From the NCBI GenBank assembly GCA_963815185.1, contig CAWFGC010000011.1:248001-312000 (forward strand): a DNA stretch of 64,000 nucleotides, read 5' to 3'. The stretch's first letter is position 1. Each line of letters starts with the position of its first letter. Source of the stretch: SHZL01 sp963815185. Lineage in GTDB: Bacteria > Pseudomonadota > Gammaproteobacteria > Xanthomonadales > SZUA-36. The notes beneath the pieces were generated by a model. That model saw nothing but the letters and a program-made list of their open reading frames with translations, had not been told where the DNA came from and searched no databases. The position numbers and the translations under genes were made by a program. Below are positions 26,858 to 37,028 of this stretch, piece after piece.

Positions 26858-27589
26858 ATGGATAAGTTGAATATCGGGCAGCATATTTCCCACAAGTTCA
26901 ATGAGGAACTGGAAAACGTGCGCAGCCAGGTGCTGAAGATGGGGGGGATCGTCGAAGATCAACTGAGCAACGCTGTGCTGGCGCTGGTCGAGACCAATGC
27001 GGAACTGGCGCGTGAAGTGGTTGAAAACGATTACCGGGTCAATGCACTGGAAGTTGCCATTGACGAAGAATGCACGCGCATCGTAGCGCGCCGTCAGCCG
27101 GCGGCTTCGGATTTGCGCCTGGTGATGGCGGTTATCAAAACGATTACCGACCTGGAACGCATCGGTGACGAGGCCAAACGCGTCGCCCGGATGGTGGCCG
27201 ATGAAATGAAAGGCACCCTGAATCAGGAAATGCGCCAGGAACTGGAACATATGGGCAGTCTGGTCCGTGACATGCTGCGCCAGGTGCTGGATGCCTTTGC
27301 CCGCATGGACGTCGATATGGCAGTGCAGGTGGTGCGTAACGACAGCAAGGTGGATTCCAAGTATGGTTCCATCACCCGCCACGTGATGACCTACATGGCG
27401 GAAGACCAACGATCCATTCCGCTGATGCTGAATATCCTGTGGGCCGCGCGAGCCATGGAACGTATGGGGGACCGGTGCGAGAACATTGCTGAATACATTT
27501 TCTACCTGGTTTACGGTCGCGATGTACGCCATATCAGTGTGGATGACGCGATTGCCGAGATCGCATCGCCAGCCGAAAAACTTCCCTGA
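26858..27589 (+). CDS. phoU: PhoU phosphate signalling regulator
   Basis: This 243-residue protein is the negative regulator linking Pst to PhoR; without it the Pho regulon is constitutively on. It consists of two PhoU three-helix repeats (about 20-105 and 125-215) with the metal-binding motifs E.D..VN.LE (VENDYRVNALEVAIDEE) and ERIGDEAK in the first repeat and RNDSKVDSKYG and ERMGDRCENIAEYIFYLV in the second. The AGGAGA ribosome site is 7 bp upstream. It is the last gene of the pst operon. The operon-end hairpin just after it has its U-tract on the opposite strand. Confidence 0.95.
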   Translation: MDKLNIGQHISHKFNEELENVRSQVLKMGGIVEDQLSNAVLALVETNAELAREVVENDYRVNALEVAIDEECTRIVARRQPAASDLRLVMAVIKTITDLERIGDEAKRVARMVADEMKGTLNQEMRQELEHMGSLVRDMLRQVLDAFARMDVDMAVQVVRNDSKVDSKYGSITRHVMTYMAEDQRSIPLMLNILWAARAMERMGDRCENIAEYIFYLVYGRDVRHISVDDAIAEIASPAEKLP

Positions 27590-27621
27590 TAAAAAAAGAG
27601 GGGCCGGTAGTCCGGCCCCTC
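27590..27621 (-). terminator. Rho-independent terminator of the TonB locus
   Basis: On the minus strand a 10 bp GC-rich stem, gaggggccgg with loop acta, is followed by a run of seven T. It lies just downstream of the secreted beta-helix gene and so ends the long minus-strand TonB locus. On the plus strand the same hairpin follows phoU but lacks a U-tract. Confidence 0.85.
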
Positions 27622-27659
27622 GGGTGGTTCTGGTCTGGCGGTCGTACGATCGTCAGCGC

Positions 27660-29420
27660 TTAGTTGCCCCCGCCGGTCGGCCGGTAGGTCCAGGGAACCA
27701 TCCAGTCAATCGAACCGTCGAAGCCACCGCGGTAGTCTGTCTGGTCGAAAAACTGGTCGTCGATAAACACACCGCCTGACAACGCGGGGGAGTTGGACAT
27801 CGGCCAGTAGAAGTTGGTCAGCTTCGGGTCGACCTCCTGATTGTTCATCGAACGCAGCACTGTGGAAGAAATCACCCACCATCCAGGGCGCACCGTCCGC
27901 GGTTTTGAAGTTGGTGCCGCAATGGACGATGACGCCATCGAACGTGGTATCGCCGCTGGGTGCCGCCGGTGTGCCGGCCGCGTTGAAAGTCGACGGCGTA
28001 TCCCTGAACTCGATGCAGGAAACGCCGAAGCCGTCCACGATGGTGTTGTAGATATGTCCGGAGGAACCTTGCTTGTGCAGGATGCCGGAGCTCCCGTGGC
28101 CGTTGCCGAGGAAGGTGAAGTTGGCCAGGGTCGGGATGGCACGCGGGCTGGCGTCGAAGCTGTCCGGGTTGCTGGCGCCCTCGATGCCAAAGTCTTCGCC
28201 GAAGCCTTCACCCCAGGAGATCAGTCCGTATTGCAGCTTGCCGCTGAAACCCAGGTCCCAGTCCACCCCGTCGTCACCGCTTTCGGTGCAGACGAAGTAT
28301 TTCAATTTCACGGTGCCGCCGAAGAATTCCACGCAGTCATCTTTGCCGCGGTATGCCTGCAGGTGGTGCACGATGGTGCCGTCACCTACACCCTGGAAGG
28401 TGAATGAATTCACCTCCCGGTTGGGCGCGAACACGTAGCCGGCGTAGCGCACCTGGATGTAGCTCATCTCGCCGCTGGAATCGTGGGGATCGCTGCCGCC
28501 GAAGCGCTGCGTCTCGTCAAATTCCGAGAAACAGTTGTACGGCGCGTCCGGACACGCGTTGGCAGGCGCATTGCCGGACACCACGATACCGCCCACGTCA
28601 CCCGGGGCGGGAACGGTGCCTTCGATAAACCCGTCCTGCGGACTGGTCCACACGATGGGCGCATAGGGAGTGCCGTTGGCGATGATCTTGGAACCCGGGT
28701 TGATATAAAGATAGTCACTGGAGGCGCCTTTTCCGATCATCACCGTACCGGGATCAATGCGGACCGTGGCGGAGTTGGCGTTGTCCTCGCCGAATCAGCA
28801 CCAGGCCGTTAATCACCCAGGTGGTGTCATTGGTCAGGTGGATGTCCTGCGTGATCTCGCCGCTCAATTCACAACCGCGGGGGACGATGGCGGAGGGCTG
28901 TGAAAACGCCGGGCAACTGGCGAACTCGTTCTTATAGACGCAGGTATCGGCAACGCCATCAACCGGCCGAAGGTTTCCAAGCGTCACGTCAGGAAAACCG
29001 GAATCGGGATCCATATCCAGATCAAAGTAAGATACTGTTACAGGAATTCAACCTGACCGTCGCGGTACCGACTCTGTCGTACGCAATTGCGTTGGGATCG
29101 AACGGCAGTCCAAATACGCCTCCGGTAACGCGATCGATTTCAATGTCGGTGCTTTCGAACTGATTTTCGAGGAAACTACCAAAAAGGATCAGCCAAACCG
29201 GTTGGTTATTTTCGTCGTAGGTAAACAATGCTCCGAAAAAAGTGTTTGAACCATCCACATGCGGTGCAAAGAGGACGGAAATGCCGCGCCCATCAGCCGA
29301 CGGTGTGTAATAGTTGCCATCAAATACGTCGCTCGCCTTGATCGCTGCACTCGCCTCGCCGATAAACAAAGCGCCTGCAACGATGCAAAGCGGGGCAAGT
29401 TTTCGCAATGAAATTTTCAT
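27660..29420 (-). CDS. Secreted beta-helix-like protein of the TonB locus (three apparent 1-base frameshifts)
   Basis: After repair this is about 585 residues. A signal peptide (to about 25, GEASA) precedes an N-terminal domain of about 110 residues with GNYYTPSADGRGISVLF. A Cys-containing linker leads to a repetitive region with strand-turn signatures such as TWVINGLVLIGEDN, IDPGTVMIGKG and QAYRGKDDCVEFFGGTVK that looks like a right-handed beta-helix of the pectate-lyase type. The three breaks are at about 27858, 28792 and 29033; each is healed by dropping one base. It has a strong ribosome site (GGAGGAGGG) and lies 132 bp after the receptor gene. I know no function. As the last gene of a Pho-controlled locus, it may bind or process a phosphorus source for the receptor. 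Confidence 0.72.
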
Positions 29421-29552
29421 TCTGCTTCCCTCCTCCGGGATATGAATTGTGTCTATAACAGGCCCACGACCATGAACCGGACCTGAGATGGTTATGCTAC
29501 GGGTGATTTGTTACAGGAATGTTTCGCTGAGGCGTTAAAAGACGCTTGCCTT

Positions 29553-32500
29553 TCAGAAAGCCCACTGCAACTCGAGGCTGAGTTCACGCCCACGCTTGAA
29601 AATGCGCGTGGTTTCTTTTCCCTGGGTGTATTTCACCTCCGGGTCCAGCAGGTTTTTCAGCTTCAGCCGTCAACCGCCAGCGGTCGGCAAATCGGCGCTT
29701 GTAAATCAAGTCCAGCGCCGGAAACGGCTGTTCGTAGATATCAGGCTGCCCCAGCACGCCGGCCTGCGTGATCCGCTTGCCGAATTCGTTGTAGAGCAGG
29801 GACCACTCCGTGGGGCTGTCCGGATTGTGGTAGCCGAACTGAAAGTTCACCACCCAAGGTGACTGCCCCTGTAACGGCCGGCTCGAATTGGTCTGGGTGC
29901 TCAGGCTGGAGTCGATCTCCACGCTGGACTTGATCTGGGCGTAATTGAAGGCGATGAAGTAATTTTCCCAGTCGAAGGGGCCAATAAACCCCCACTTGAA
30001 GTCCGCCAGCCAGTTGAGCCAATGTGACATCCTCGATCCAGCCCAGTGACTGGGAGTAATCCACTTCCACACCGGAGAGTTTGGCTGCCAGCGCGTTTTG
30101 CAGCGTGATGATTTGGCCCGAGCCGCCGGATGAGAAGGTTTTCTCGATCGGATTTGTGAATTTCTTGGAGAACCCGGCGATGGAGAAACTCTCGCTGGGC
30201 GAGAAATAATACTCCCAGCGCAGGTCGTAGTTTTTCAGCTCGGCGGTTACCAGCTTCGGATTGCCCACCGTGATCAGGTCCAGTAGCGGGTCCAGATACG
30301 GCGACGGGGCCATTTCCCGAAAGTCCGGACGGGAGACGGACTTGGCATAAGCGGCGCGAATCTGGGCCTTCGGGCTGTAAGCCCAGGTAATGGCGGCGGA
30401 AGGCAGCTTGTCCTTTTGGTCGATCACGCCGATGACCGGGGGCGCTTCGGGATTTAACAGGCTGGCGCTCACCACCTGTTGCTGGTTGTCCTCCTCCCGC
30501 ACCCCAGCGGACATTCGAATCTTCTCGTTGAAGAGGGACAGGTCCAGGTTCAGGAACCTGGTGTCAAGCGTCTGCTTGGCGGTATAGGTATCCGTGGCCC
30601 GAGTGGATTCCTTGAGTTGCAAAAACGCCGGATCGATATACTCGGGAGTGAACAACTCCGAGTACGGCAGCATCCTGAGCTCGTTGGGAATGCGGCCCTG
30701 AAAGTTGAAGCTGCGGATGCTCGCATCACGGTCGCGCTTGAGTTTACCCAGGCCGCCGCGCAGTGTCAGCACATGGCGGCCGAATTGCAGCGGCAGCTTG
30801 CTCTCCACGGACCCGTGCGTCAGGTTGTCCTGCAGATTCGCCCAGGTCTGCTGGTTGCTGTCGGGCCGGGTGGAAACCTCATACACCCCGTCCTCGTTGT
30901 CGTCGTCGCGCCGGTACTCGCGCGTATTGGGCTCGTCCCGGGTGGCGGTGGCGTCGGTATATTGCCAGTCGAGGGTCCAGCCCTTCAGGGGGAGGGCATG
31001 CGAACCCACTGCCTGGTAGGAGAGCAGCTCGTTCTCGATCCACTGGAATAGGTATCGACGCAGAACCTGATTGTCCTCCACACCTTCGCTGATCTTGGTC
31101 TCATCCGTAGTCTGGCGCAGGAGCATCGCGTTGAAGCCGATCTTCTGGCCGTTAGCGAATTCCACTCCCAGGTTGGCGAATGCGCTCGTATCGATGAGAT
31201 TCAGTGTGCGGTTCACGTCAAGGTTGTCCGCCAGTTGTAGCCCGTTACCACCGGAGACTGCGCTGTACTTGCGTCGAATCTCATGCAAGTTCTGCCAGCT
31301 ATTGTCATACCTGAAGGCGGTGACAAAACCCCAACGGTTGCCGTGGCCAAATTCGAAGGAATTGCCGAATGTGCCGGCCAGACCCACGTCCGGTGGAATG
31401 GTCTTGTTCTTGACATCGTAGGTACTCTTTGCGGCCAGGTCCTCGCCGAACACCTCAATTTCCTGCTGTGTGAAACCATCCGGGTTGGTAAAGGAGCGGG
31501 GCTTCAAGTACACACCATCGGCGATGGCCGCAGCCAGGGATTTCGGAAGATCCCTGGCGCCGTCGTCGAAGCCGAGGAAGTCGGTACCGCTGCCGTTGTA
31601 ATCGAGCCCGTTTTCCCCGGTGGTGTGGTCCGTGTAGCCGAGCTTGACGCTCAGCTTCGCGGTCAGTTCCTGCGGGAAGGAGACGGTGCGGAGCTGCACG
31701 GTGCCTCCCCCGAACTCCCCGGGCAGGTTTGCCGAAGCGGTTTTTTGCACCACCACGGCCTCGATCACGTCGGTGGGGAACAGGCTTAGTGGCACCACCC
31801 GGCGCGTGGGGTCGGGGCTGGGGATTTGGGCGCCGTTCAACACCACGCTGGAGTAGCGCTCGCCAAGGCCGCGCACGTAGATGTACTGGCCGTTAACCAG
31901 GGTAAGCCCGGTGACCCGCTTCAGCGCCCCTGCCGCGTCCGAATCCCCGGCCCGGGAAATTTGCTCCGAACTCAGCACATCGGTGACCCCGCCCGACTCC
32001 CGACGCTCGGCCAGCACCGAGGCCAGAGAGCCGGCGATATGCGGCGCCACCACGACGTATTCCGGTAATTCCGCGCCCGCTGGTGTCAGGCGCAATTCCA
32101 GTTCCGTCCCGGATCCGGATTGCACTGCAACACTGTCACGCGTCATGGCGCTGAACCCAGCTTGCAACACGGAGACCGTATAGGTGCCGGGCGGAACTTC
32201 CGCGCTGAAGGCACCATCGGAGCCGCTGCGAATTTCTGCTGTAATGCCGGAAATATAAATGCGTGCAGCCACTACCGGCTTGCCGTCATCGGCACTGACC
32301 AAATGGCCGCTGATGGTCCCGGGAGCTTGCGATTCGCTGCTGCCGGCCGATTCGGCTTCCGCTCCGGGTTGCGTTTCGGGGGCGGAAGACTCGACGTCGA
32401 ATATCGCCGATCCACCGCCGGTGATGTCGACGATCCACTGACTGATCTCGTCTTCATGGCTGATGATTTGCTGCTGCAGGACGACATGGTCCTCTTGTCG

Positions 32501-32731
32501 CAATTCGAGGTAATGCAGTCCTGCCGCAGGCGCAAGTATGGCCACTCCGCGGACGTCAGTGGTTGTTGCCAATTGATCGTCCAGCAGCACTTCCACGCCC
32601 TGCACCGGGGCACCCGCGAAAAACACATAGAGCGTCAGGTTGGCATCGCGTGCTGCCAATGAGAATGTGGGCAGCAGTAGCCAGATGGAGAGCCAGAAAC
32701 GGTAGCGCACCCGGCCGAAGGTATATTTCAC
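29553..32731 (-). CDS. TonB-dependent outer-membrane receptor with two N-terminal Ig-like domains (two apparent frameshifts)
   Basis: After repair this is about 1058 residues. Translation most likely starts at GTG 32731, which overlaps the TPR gene stop as GTGA. A signal peptide is followed by two Ig-like domains of the carboxypeptidase-regulatory type (about 30-110 and 135-215, the second GTISGHLVSADDGKPV). Then come a TonB-box-like EYVVVAP and the plug (RVTGLTLVNGQYIYVRGLGERY). The barrel ends in LSLELQWAF, with the C-terminal Phe expected for outer-membrane proteins. This correct ending appears only after removing one base at about 30028 and one at about 29663, strongly suggesting sequence errors. 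The ligand is unknown; Pho control points to phosphate or a phosphorylated compound. Confidence 0.85.
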
Positions 32732-33882
32732 AGGCACTTCCAGGAATCCTGCTGACAATCCTGCATGGCGCGTCGGAGCTCGATGGCCTTGCGCACCAAT
32801 TCCGGCCGCGTAAGCGTGGACAGCAGTTGTTCGGCGCGCGCGAAGGTTCCGGATTTGAATTGGGCGTATGCCATGGCATAGGCGAGGTCCTCGTCGCTCA
32901 ACAGGCCGACCCGGTACATGGCATTGTCCATCGCCGCCGCTTGCTCGTAACCTTGCATTTCAATCAGCAGCGCCAGACGTTGGCGCAGTTTCTCGGGCTG
33001 ATCGTTCAGGCTTCCGTTGATGGTCAAAGCCCGGTACACCTGACCAGAGCGGCGATAAAGTTCGGCTGCTTCCGCCATCAAATCCGGCTCCAGCAGTGCA
33101 GCGCCGTAGAGCAGATCGGCGGCCGCGCTCAATTCGCCGCGGTCTATATAGACGTGGGCGAGCACCTTGCCGACTTCAGGGCTGGACGGAAAACGCAACT
33201 GCGCCTGTTCCAGAAGCACGCTGGCCTGGCCGAGTTGACCGCTGGAACGCAGCGCGTTGCCAAGTGCGACGTAGTCCTCGAGCTTGCCTTCGCTTTGATC
33301 GAGATATTGGCGCCCGAGAGACGCAGCGGTCTGAAAAAGGCCCAAATCGATCAGGTAGAAAACCCTTCGGCGCAAAAGCGAGGATTCCCCGGGAAAAAGC
33401 GTCTGTGCTGTATCCAGCGTAGCCAACGCCAGGTCTTTCCTGTCCATCATCCAATAACACTGCGCCTTGAGGTGGTGCAACGACGGAAGCTGCGTAAGCG
33501 CATCCCCGGTTCGGTCAACGGCGGCAACGGCGGCGTTGTAATCACCCAATTGGTAATCGGCCTGGGCGAGGTAGACATAGACCGTCGCATCCGCGGTTTC
33601 CAATTTGGCTGCCTGTTGCAGTGCGTCGCGCGCGGGCTCGAACTGCTGCAGGCGGAAATTGGTAATCCCGAGCAAGGTGTAATAGCGCAGGCGATCCAGC
33701 TTTTCGTCGGTGACATCCACCTGCTGCAATGCCACCAGGGCGCGGTCAAGGTTGTCATCGCGCATCATCAGCGCCGCAAGATCAAGGTAATTGACTTCGT
33801 TTTCCTTGCTTTTGCCCAGCGCCGGCGCGGCCAGAGTGAAGGCCAGCAACAGCAACAAAATGCAGCGTGAAATCAGGGTCAT
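32728..33882 (-). CDS. TPR-repeat periplasmic protein of the TonB2 cluster
   Basis: This is a 384-residue protein with a signal peptide (cleaved at about PALG) and about eight tetratricopeptide repeats, such as DALQQAAKLETADATVYVYLA and ALGNALRSSGQLGQASVLLEQ. In Vibrio TonB2 clusters a TPR gene follows tonB2 in the same place, so it belongs to the transport apparatus, probably as a periplasmic scaffold. It begins 5 bp after tonB and overlaps the receptor by 4 bp. Confidence 0.85.
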   Translation of the reverse strand: MTLISRCILLLLLAFTLAAPALGKSKENEVNYLDLAALMMRDDNLDRALVALQQVDVTDEKLDRLRYYTLLGITNFRLQQFEPARDALQQAAKLETADATVYVYLAQADYQLGDYNAAVAAVDRTGDALTQLPSLHHLKAQCYWMMDRKDLALATLDTAQTLFPGESSLLRRRVFYLIDLGLFQTAASLGRQYLDQSEGKLEDYVALGNALRSSGQLGQASVLLEQAQLRFPSSPEVGKVLAHVYIDRGELSAAADLLYGAALLEPDLMAEAAELYRRSGQVYRALTINGSLNDQPEKLRQRLALLIEMQGYEQAAAMDNAMYRVGLLSDEDLAYAMAYAQFKSGTFARAEQLLSTLTRPELVRKAIELRRAMQDCQQDSWKCL

Positions 33883-33886
33883 GGTG

Positions 33887-34534
33887 TCAGCTCAGGTCAA
33901 AGCGGATGCGCTGCCGCGCCCAGGCGCGCACCGCCTGCCCCTTGTACATCGCGGGTTCGAAACGCCACTGCTGTATCCCCTGCATCGCGGCTTCGTCGAA
34001 TACACCCTGGGGACTGGACTCGACAATTTCGATCTGCTCGATTTGGCCGGTAACGCCAATCAGAACCGAGAAATCTACGTAACCCTCGATGCCTTTGGCG
34101 CGGGCGCGCGGTGGGTAAACCACAGCGGCCTGATACGTCGGCTGCGGAGGCCGATCTACGGTATCCTGGGTCATCACCATGCCGTTGGCGCCGTTCAGCA
34201 ATCCGCCGTCGAGTGCGTCCAGGTCGCTCACCGAAAACCCGGGTATGCCCATATCGACTCCGGAAAGTGAGGTGTCCAAACCCGTTAGCGGTGGAGGCGG
34301 CTGCCGCGGAGTACGGCGCGGTTTGGGCCTTTTCACTGGCTCTGGCAACGGTTGTTTCTGCTCGGCCTTCTTCTTGCGCTCGAATTGCACCTGGCCGGAT
34401 AAATCCTCGAGGCTGGGTGGTGGGAAACTTGAGAACCGGTTGATCAGAACCACCGTGCCCAGCACGATGACTGTGCCCAGAACCATTGAGATCAGGGCGT
34501 AAACCAGGCGGCGAATCTTCTCCCTCCGTTGCAC
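33887..34534 (-). CDS. tonB: TonB energy transducer (TonB2 type)
   Basis: With the GTG start at 34534 this is 215 residues; ATG starts at 34576 and 34606 would overlap exbD. GTG is preferred because it follows the exbD stop directly and has a GGAG site. A membrane anchor (LVYALISMVLGTVIVLGTVVLI) is followed by a Pro/Lys-rich periplasmic spacer (PLPEPVKRPKPRRTPRQPPP). The C-terminal TonB domain ends with ARAKGIEGYVDFSVLIGVTG and MQGIQQWRFEPA. TonB couples proton motive force, through ExbBD, to the outer-membrane receptor. Confidence 0.85.
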   Translation of the reverse strand: MQRREKIRRLVYALISMVLGTVIVLGTVVLINRFSSFPPPSLEDLSGQVQFERKKKAEQKQPLPEPVKRPKPRRTPRQPPPPLTGLDTSLSGVDMGIPGFSVSDLDALDGGLLNGANGMVMTQDTVDRPPQPTYQAAVVYPPRARAKGIEGYVDFSVLIGVTGQIEQIEIVESSPQGVFDEAAMQGIQQWRFEPAMYKGQAVRAWARQRIRFDLS

Positions 34535-34535
34535 C

Positions 34536-34952
34536 TCAGCCTGCTCCGGCTTCTTCCACGGTGGCAACGCCGACATCCGCGGCCCCGGCCAACCTGGCCT
34601 GGTCAACGATTTCCACCAGTTTGCCGGAGGGTACGCCTTGGTCGATAACCACCAATACGGACTTGGCGGAGCTGGTCTTCATCAGCTCCCGCAGGCGGCT
34701 CTGCACCACCCAGATCTGAATCGGCTCGCCGTCGAGAAAGGTGTCGCCGGAGGCATCTACATAAAGACGTATCGCCTTGGTCGAGGCGGACACGGAGCTG
34801 GATGCAGCCGGGCGTTCCAGCTCCAGTTTCATATCCCGCACGAACGTCGTGCTGACCATAAAGAAAATCAGGAGGATGAACACCATGTCGATCAGCGGTG
34901 AAATGTCGATCGCCTGTATGCCCTCATTCCTTTCTCTGTACCGCATGCTCAT
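34536..34952 (-). CDS. exbD: ExbD biopolymer transport protein
   Basis: This is a 138-residue protein with one N-terminal membrane helix carrying the essential Asp in IDMVFILLIFFMVSTTF (about 22-38). The periplasmic domain ends with LVEIVDQARLAGAADVGVAT, typical of ExbD/TolR. It forms the proton-driven motor with ExbB. It overlaps the ExbB gene by ATGA and is followed directly by tonB. Confidence 0.92.
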   Translation of the reverse strand: MSMRYRERNEGIQAIDISPLIDMVFILLIFFMVSTTFVRDMKLELERPAASSSVSASTKAIRLYVDASGDTFLDGEPIQIWVVQSRLRELMKTSSAKSVLVVIDQGVPSGKLVEIVDQARLAGAADVGVATVEEAGAG

Positions 34953-35560
34953 TCACCTTTTTCGGGAGTAATTTCACCGCAACACAGAAGATCCTTGATC
35001 TGGGCGAGTTCCAGTTCCAGATCTTTCTGGCGGCGGTTCAATATGCCGTTCACGATCATTCCGGGTATGGCCACCGCCAGGCCCATCTGGGTGGTGAACA
35101 AAGCTTGCGAAATACCACCGGCGATGCCGCCGGATTGGGAAAACAGCGACATGGACCCCAGGGAATTGAAGGTTTCGATCATTCCAATGACCGTGCCCAG
35201 CAGGCCAAGCAAAGGGGCGGCCATCACGATGGTTATGATCAGCACACGGAATTTGCGGATTTCGCTCTCTTCCTCGAAAAAGGCTTCATCCAGATAAGGA
35301 CGTAATTCAGGTTTGCCATTTTCGAACAGTTTCAGTCCGGCAATCGCCGCGCGGACCAGCACCCCATCCGTTCGCGGTATCTTGCCCGCGCGTACGCGAT
35401 AAACCAGGTTGCGCGCGCCCCTGCTGGTACCTCGCCTCAGGGCCGCGAAGCGATAACCGATCGCGAACCACAGCACCACGGCAGCCGCGATCAACGGCGG
35501 CATTACCCATCCGCCGGCCGCGATGTAGCTGCCCAGGTCCTGGAAAATCGTGCTGAGCAT
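34949..35560 (-). CDS. exbB: ExbB/TolQ-family proton channel protein
   Basis: This 203-residue protein has three membrane helices. The signature segments are AAPLLGLLGTVIGMIETFNSL (shortened here to AAPLLGLLGTVIGMI) and ALFTTQMGLAVAIPGMI, the two channel-forming helices of MotA/TolQ/ExbB. It matches ExbB2 in size and in its place between TtpC and ExbD. It lies 3 bp after the ttpC gene. Confidence 0.92.
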   Translation of the reverse strand: MLSTIFQDLGSYIAAGGWVMPPLIAAAVVLWFAIGYRFAALRRGTSRGARNLVYRVRAGKIPRTDGVLVRAAIAGLKLFENGKPELRPYLDEAFFEEESEIRKFRVLIITIVMAAPLLGLLGTVIGMIETFNSLGSMSLFSQSGGIAGGISQALFTTQMGLAVAIPGMIVNGILNRRQKDLELELAQIKDLLCCGEITPEKGE

Positions 35561-35563
35561 GAA

Positions 35564-37028
35564 TTACACCGCTCTGGACAGGCCAAGGCCTTTGTAGACG
35601 TTGATCACGTGCAAGGCCGCTTTTTCCATGTCGTCCTTGATCGATTCGGCCCATCCGGAGAGCAAATTGCCGAAGATCAGGGCAGGGATGGCCACCGCCA
35701 GGCCGACTTCAGTAGTGACCAGCGCAATGGAAATACCGCCCGACAGCAGTTTGGGATCGCCGGTGCCGAAATCTGTGATGATGTCGAAGGTCGATATCAT
35801 GCCCGTGACGGTGCCCAGCAGACCGAGCAGTGGCGACACCGCGGCGATGACCATGATCATCGCGCCAAAGCGGTTCAAATGCGCCGATTCGTGAAGTATT
35901 TGCTCAGAAATAATGTCTTCGATGTGTTCGCGATCGCGATCGATATTGCGGATGGCGGAACCGACGACCCGGGCAGTGGCGCCTTTGTGGGCCTTGGTCA
36001 ATTTCAGCGCTTCATCGAGCTTGCCCTCATGCAGCAGGCTGCCTACGGTGGCCATCACTTTTCCGGTGGTGGCGCTGGCCCGCCTGAGGAAGATGATGCG
36101 CCAAATGATCAGCAACGCGGCCACCATTCCCAGTCCGACGATAATCCAGGCAATCGAGCCGCCGCTGTCGATCACGCCAACCAGGGTTTTTCCGGCTTTT
36201 TCCTCGATGGCTCTCTGACTGGATTCGTACAGGAAGATGCCCGGATTCGAAGGGTGTTTGCCGGCGGCCAGCGCCGTTGCGGTATCCGGAGTCGACTCCG
36301 ACCAGATCTTGAATTTGCCGTCACCGGCGGGTGCCAGCGCGCCGCTGCCCTGGTCGCTGATGCCGTAACTTGCGATATGGCCGATGTGCACCAGTGTGCC
36401 GTTCACTTCGGTGCCGTCAGCGAGAAAGAACGACCCCGCTTCCTCCCGCCGTGTGCCGAGTCGATCGAGCAGCGCAATGGTGGTATCGAGCAGGGTCGTA
36501 AGCCGTGCCTCATCCGTGCCGGAAAGGTATTCGGGTGTGCGCACGGCCTGAATGTCGAAGGGTTCCAGGGTAGCCCCCGCCTGGGCAAACGTGGCCTCCA
36601 GAATATCCTGGCTGTCTTCGGCCGAGCGGGCTTCGCGTTCGGCGTCGGCGAGCAAGCGGTTCAGCCGGTCCCCTTTGTCCTGCAGCGCAACGTATGCCGC
36701 TTCCACCTGGTCTATCGCTGCCTGGCCCCTCTGTTCACCCGTCGCAGCGGTGGTTTTGAATTCATCCACGCGCTTTTGCAGGTCGCGGATCTGGGCGTCA
36801 AGAAAGGCGTACTCCTTCTGATATGCTGCTTGCAGTTCGTCCATCGAGCGATTGGGATCGACGGTGATGACCTTTGCCTTTTCCGCGGTGCTATTGCTGT
36901 TCGCCGGGCTGAGTGTCCTGTGCCTGCAGTTGGCCATGGAAGCCTGTCATGAGAACAAGTGAAGCTACCAGGGCGATCCATGCAGGCCTTCTGCATGCTG
37001 CGTTTCGTAGGTTCACCGGGCGCGTCAT
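35564..37028 (-). CDS. ttpC: TtpC-like TonB2-system protein: periplasmic coiled coil plus ExbB domain (apparent frameshift)
   Basis: After repair this is about 487 residues. The ATG at 37028 overlaps the DUF3450 stop as ATGA and gives a clean signal peptide (ALVASLVLMTGFHGQLQAQ). The frame breaks at about 36893, where dropping one base gives EQQSTAEKAKVITVDPN. A coiled coil (about 55-125) and a periplasmic domain lead to a membrane helix (about 290-312). The C-terminal MotA/TolQ/ExbB domain has AAVSPLLGLLGTVTGMI and ALVTTEVGLAVAIPALI. TtpC is the fourth component of Vibrio TonB2 systems. Starting at the internal ATG near 36937 would lose the signal peptide, so I do not use it. Confidence 0.85.

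Noticed and set aside
27598..27621. Terminator of phoU on the plus strand
   Set aside because: The hairpin is there but is followed by gggtgg with no U-tract; the T-run is on the minus side.
32563..33870. 435-codon plus-strand open frame
   Set aside because: Antisense to the TPR gene, which has signal peptide and repeats; GC-rich third positions keep the opposite frame open.
35609..36952. 447-codon plus-strand open frame
   Set aside because: It lies antisense to ttpC, whose protein has clear ExbB motifs; the plus-strand product is low-complexity with no recognisable motif.
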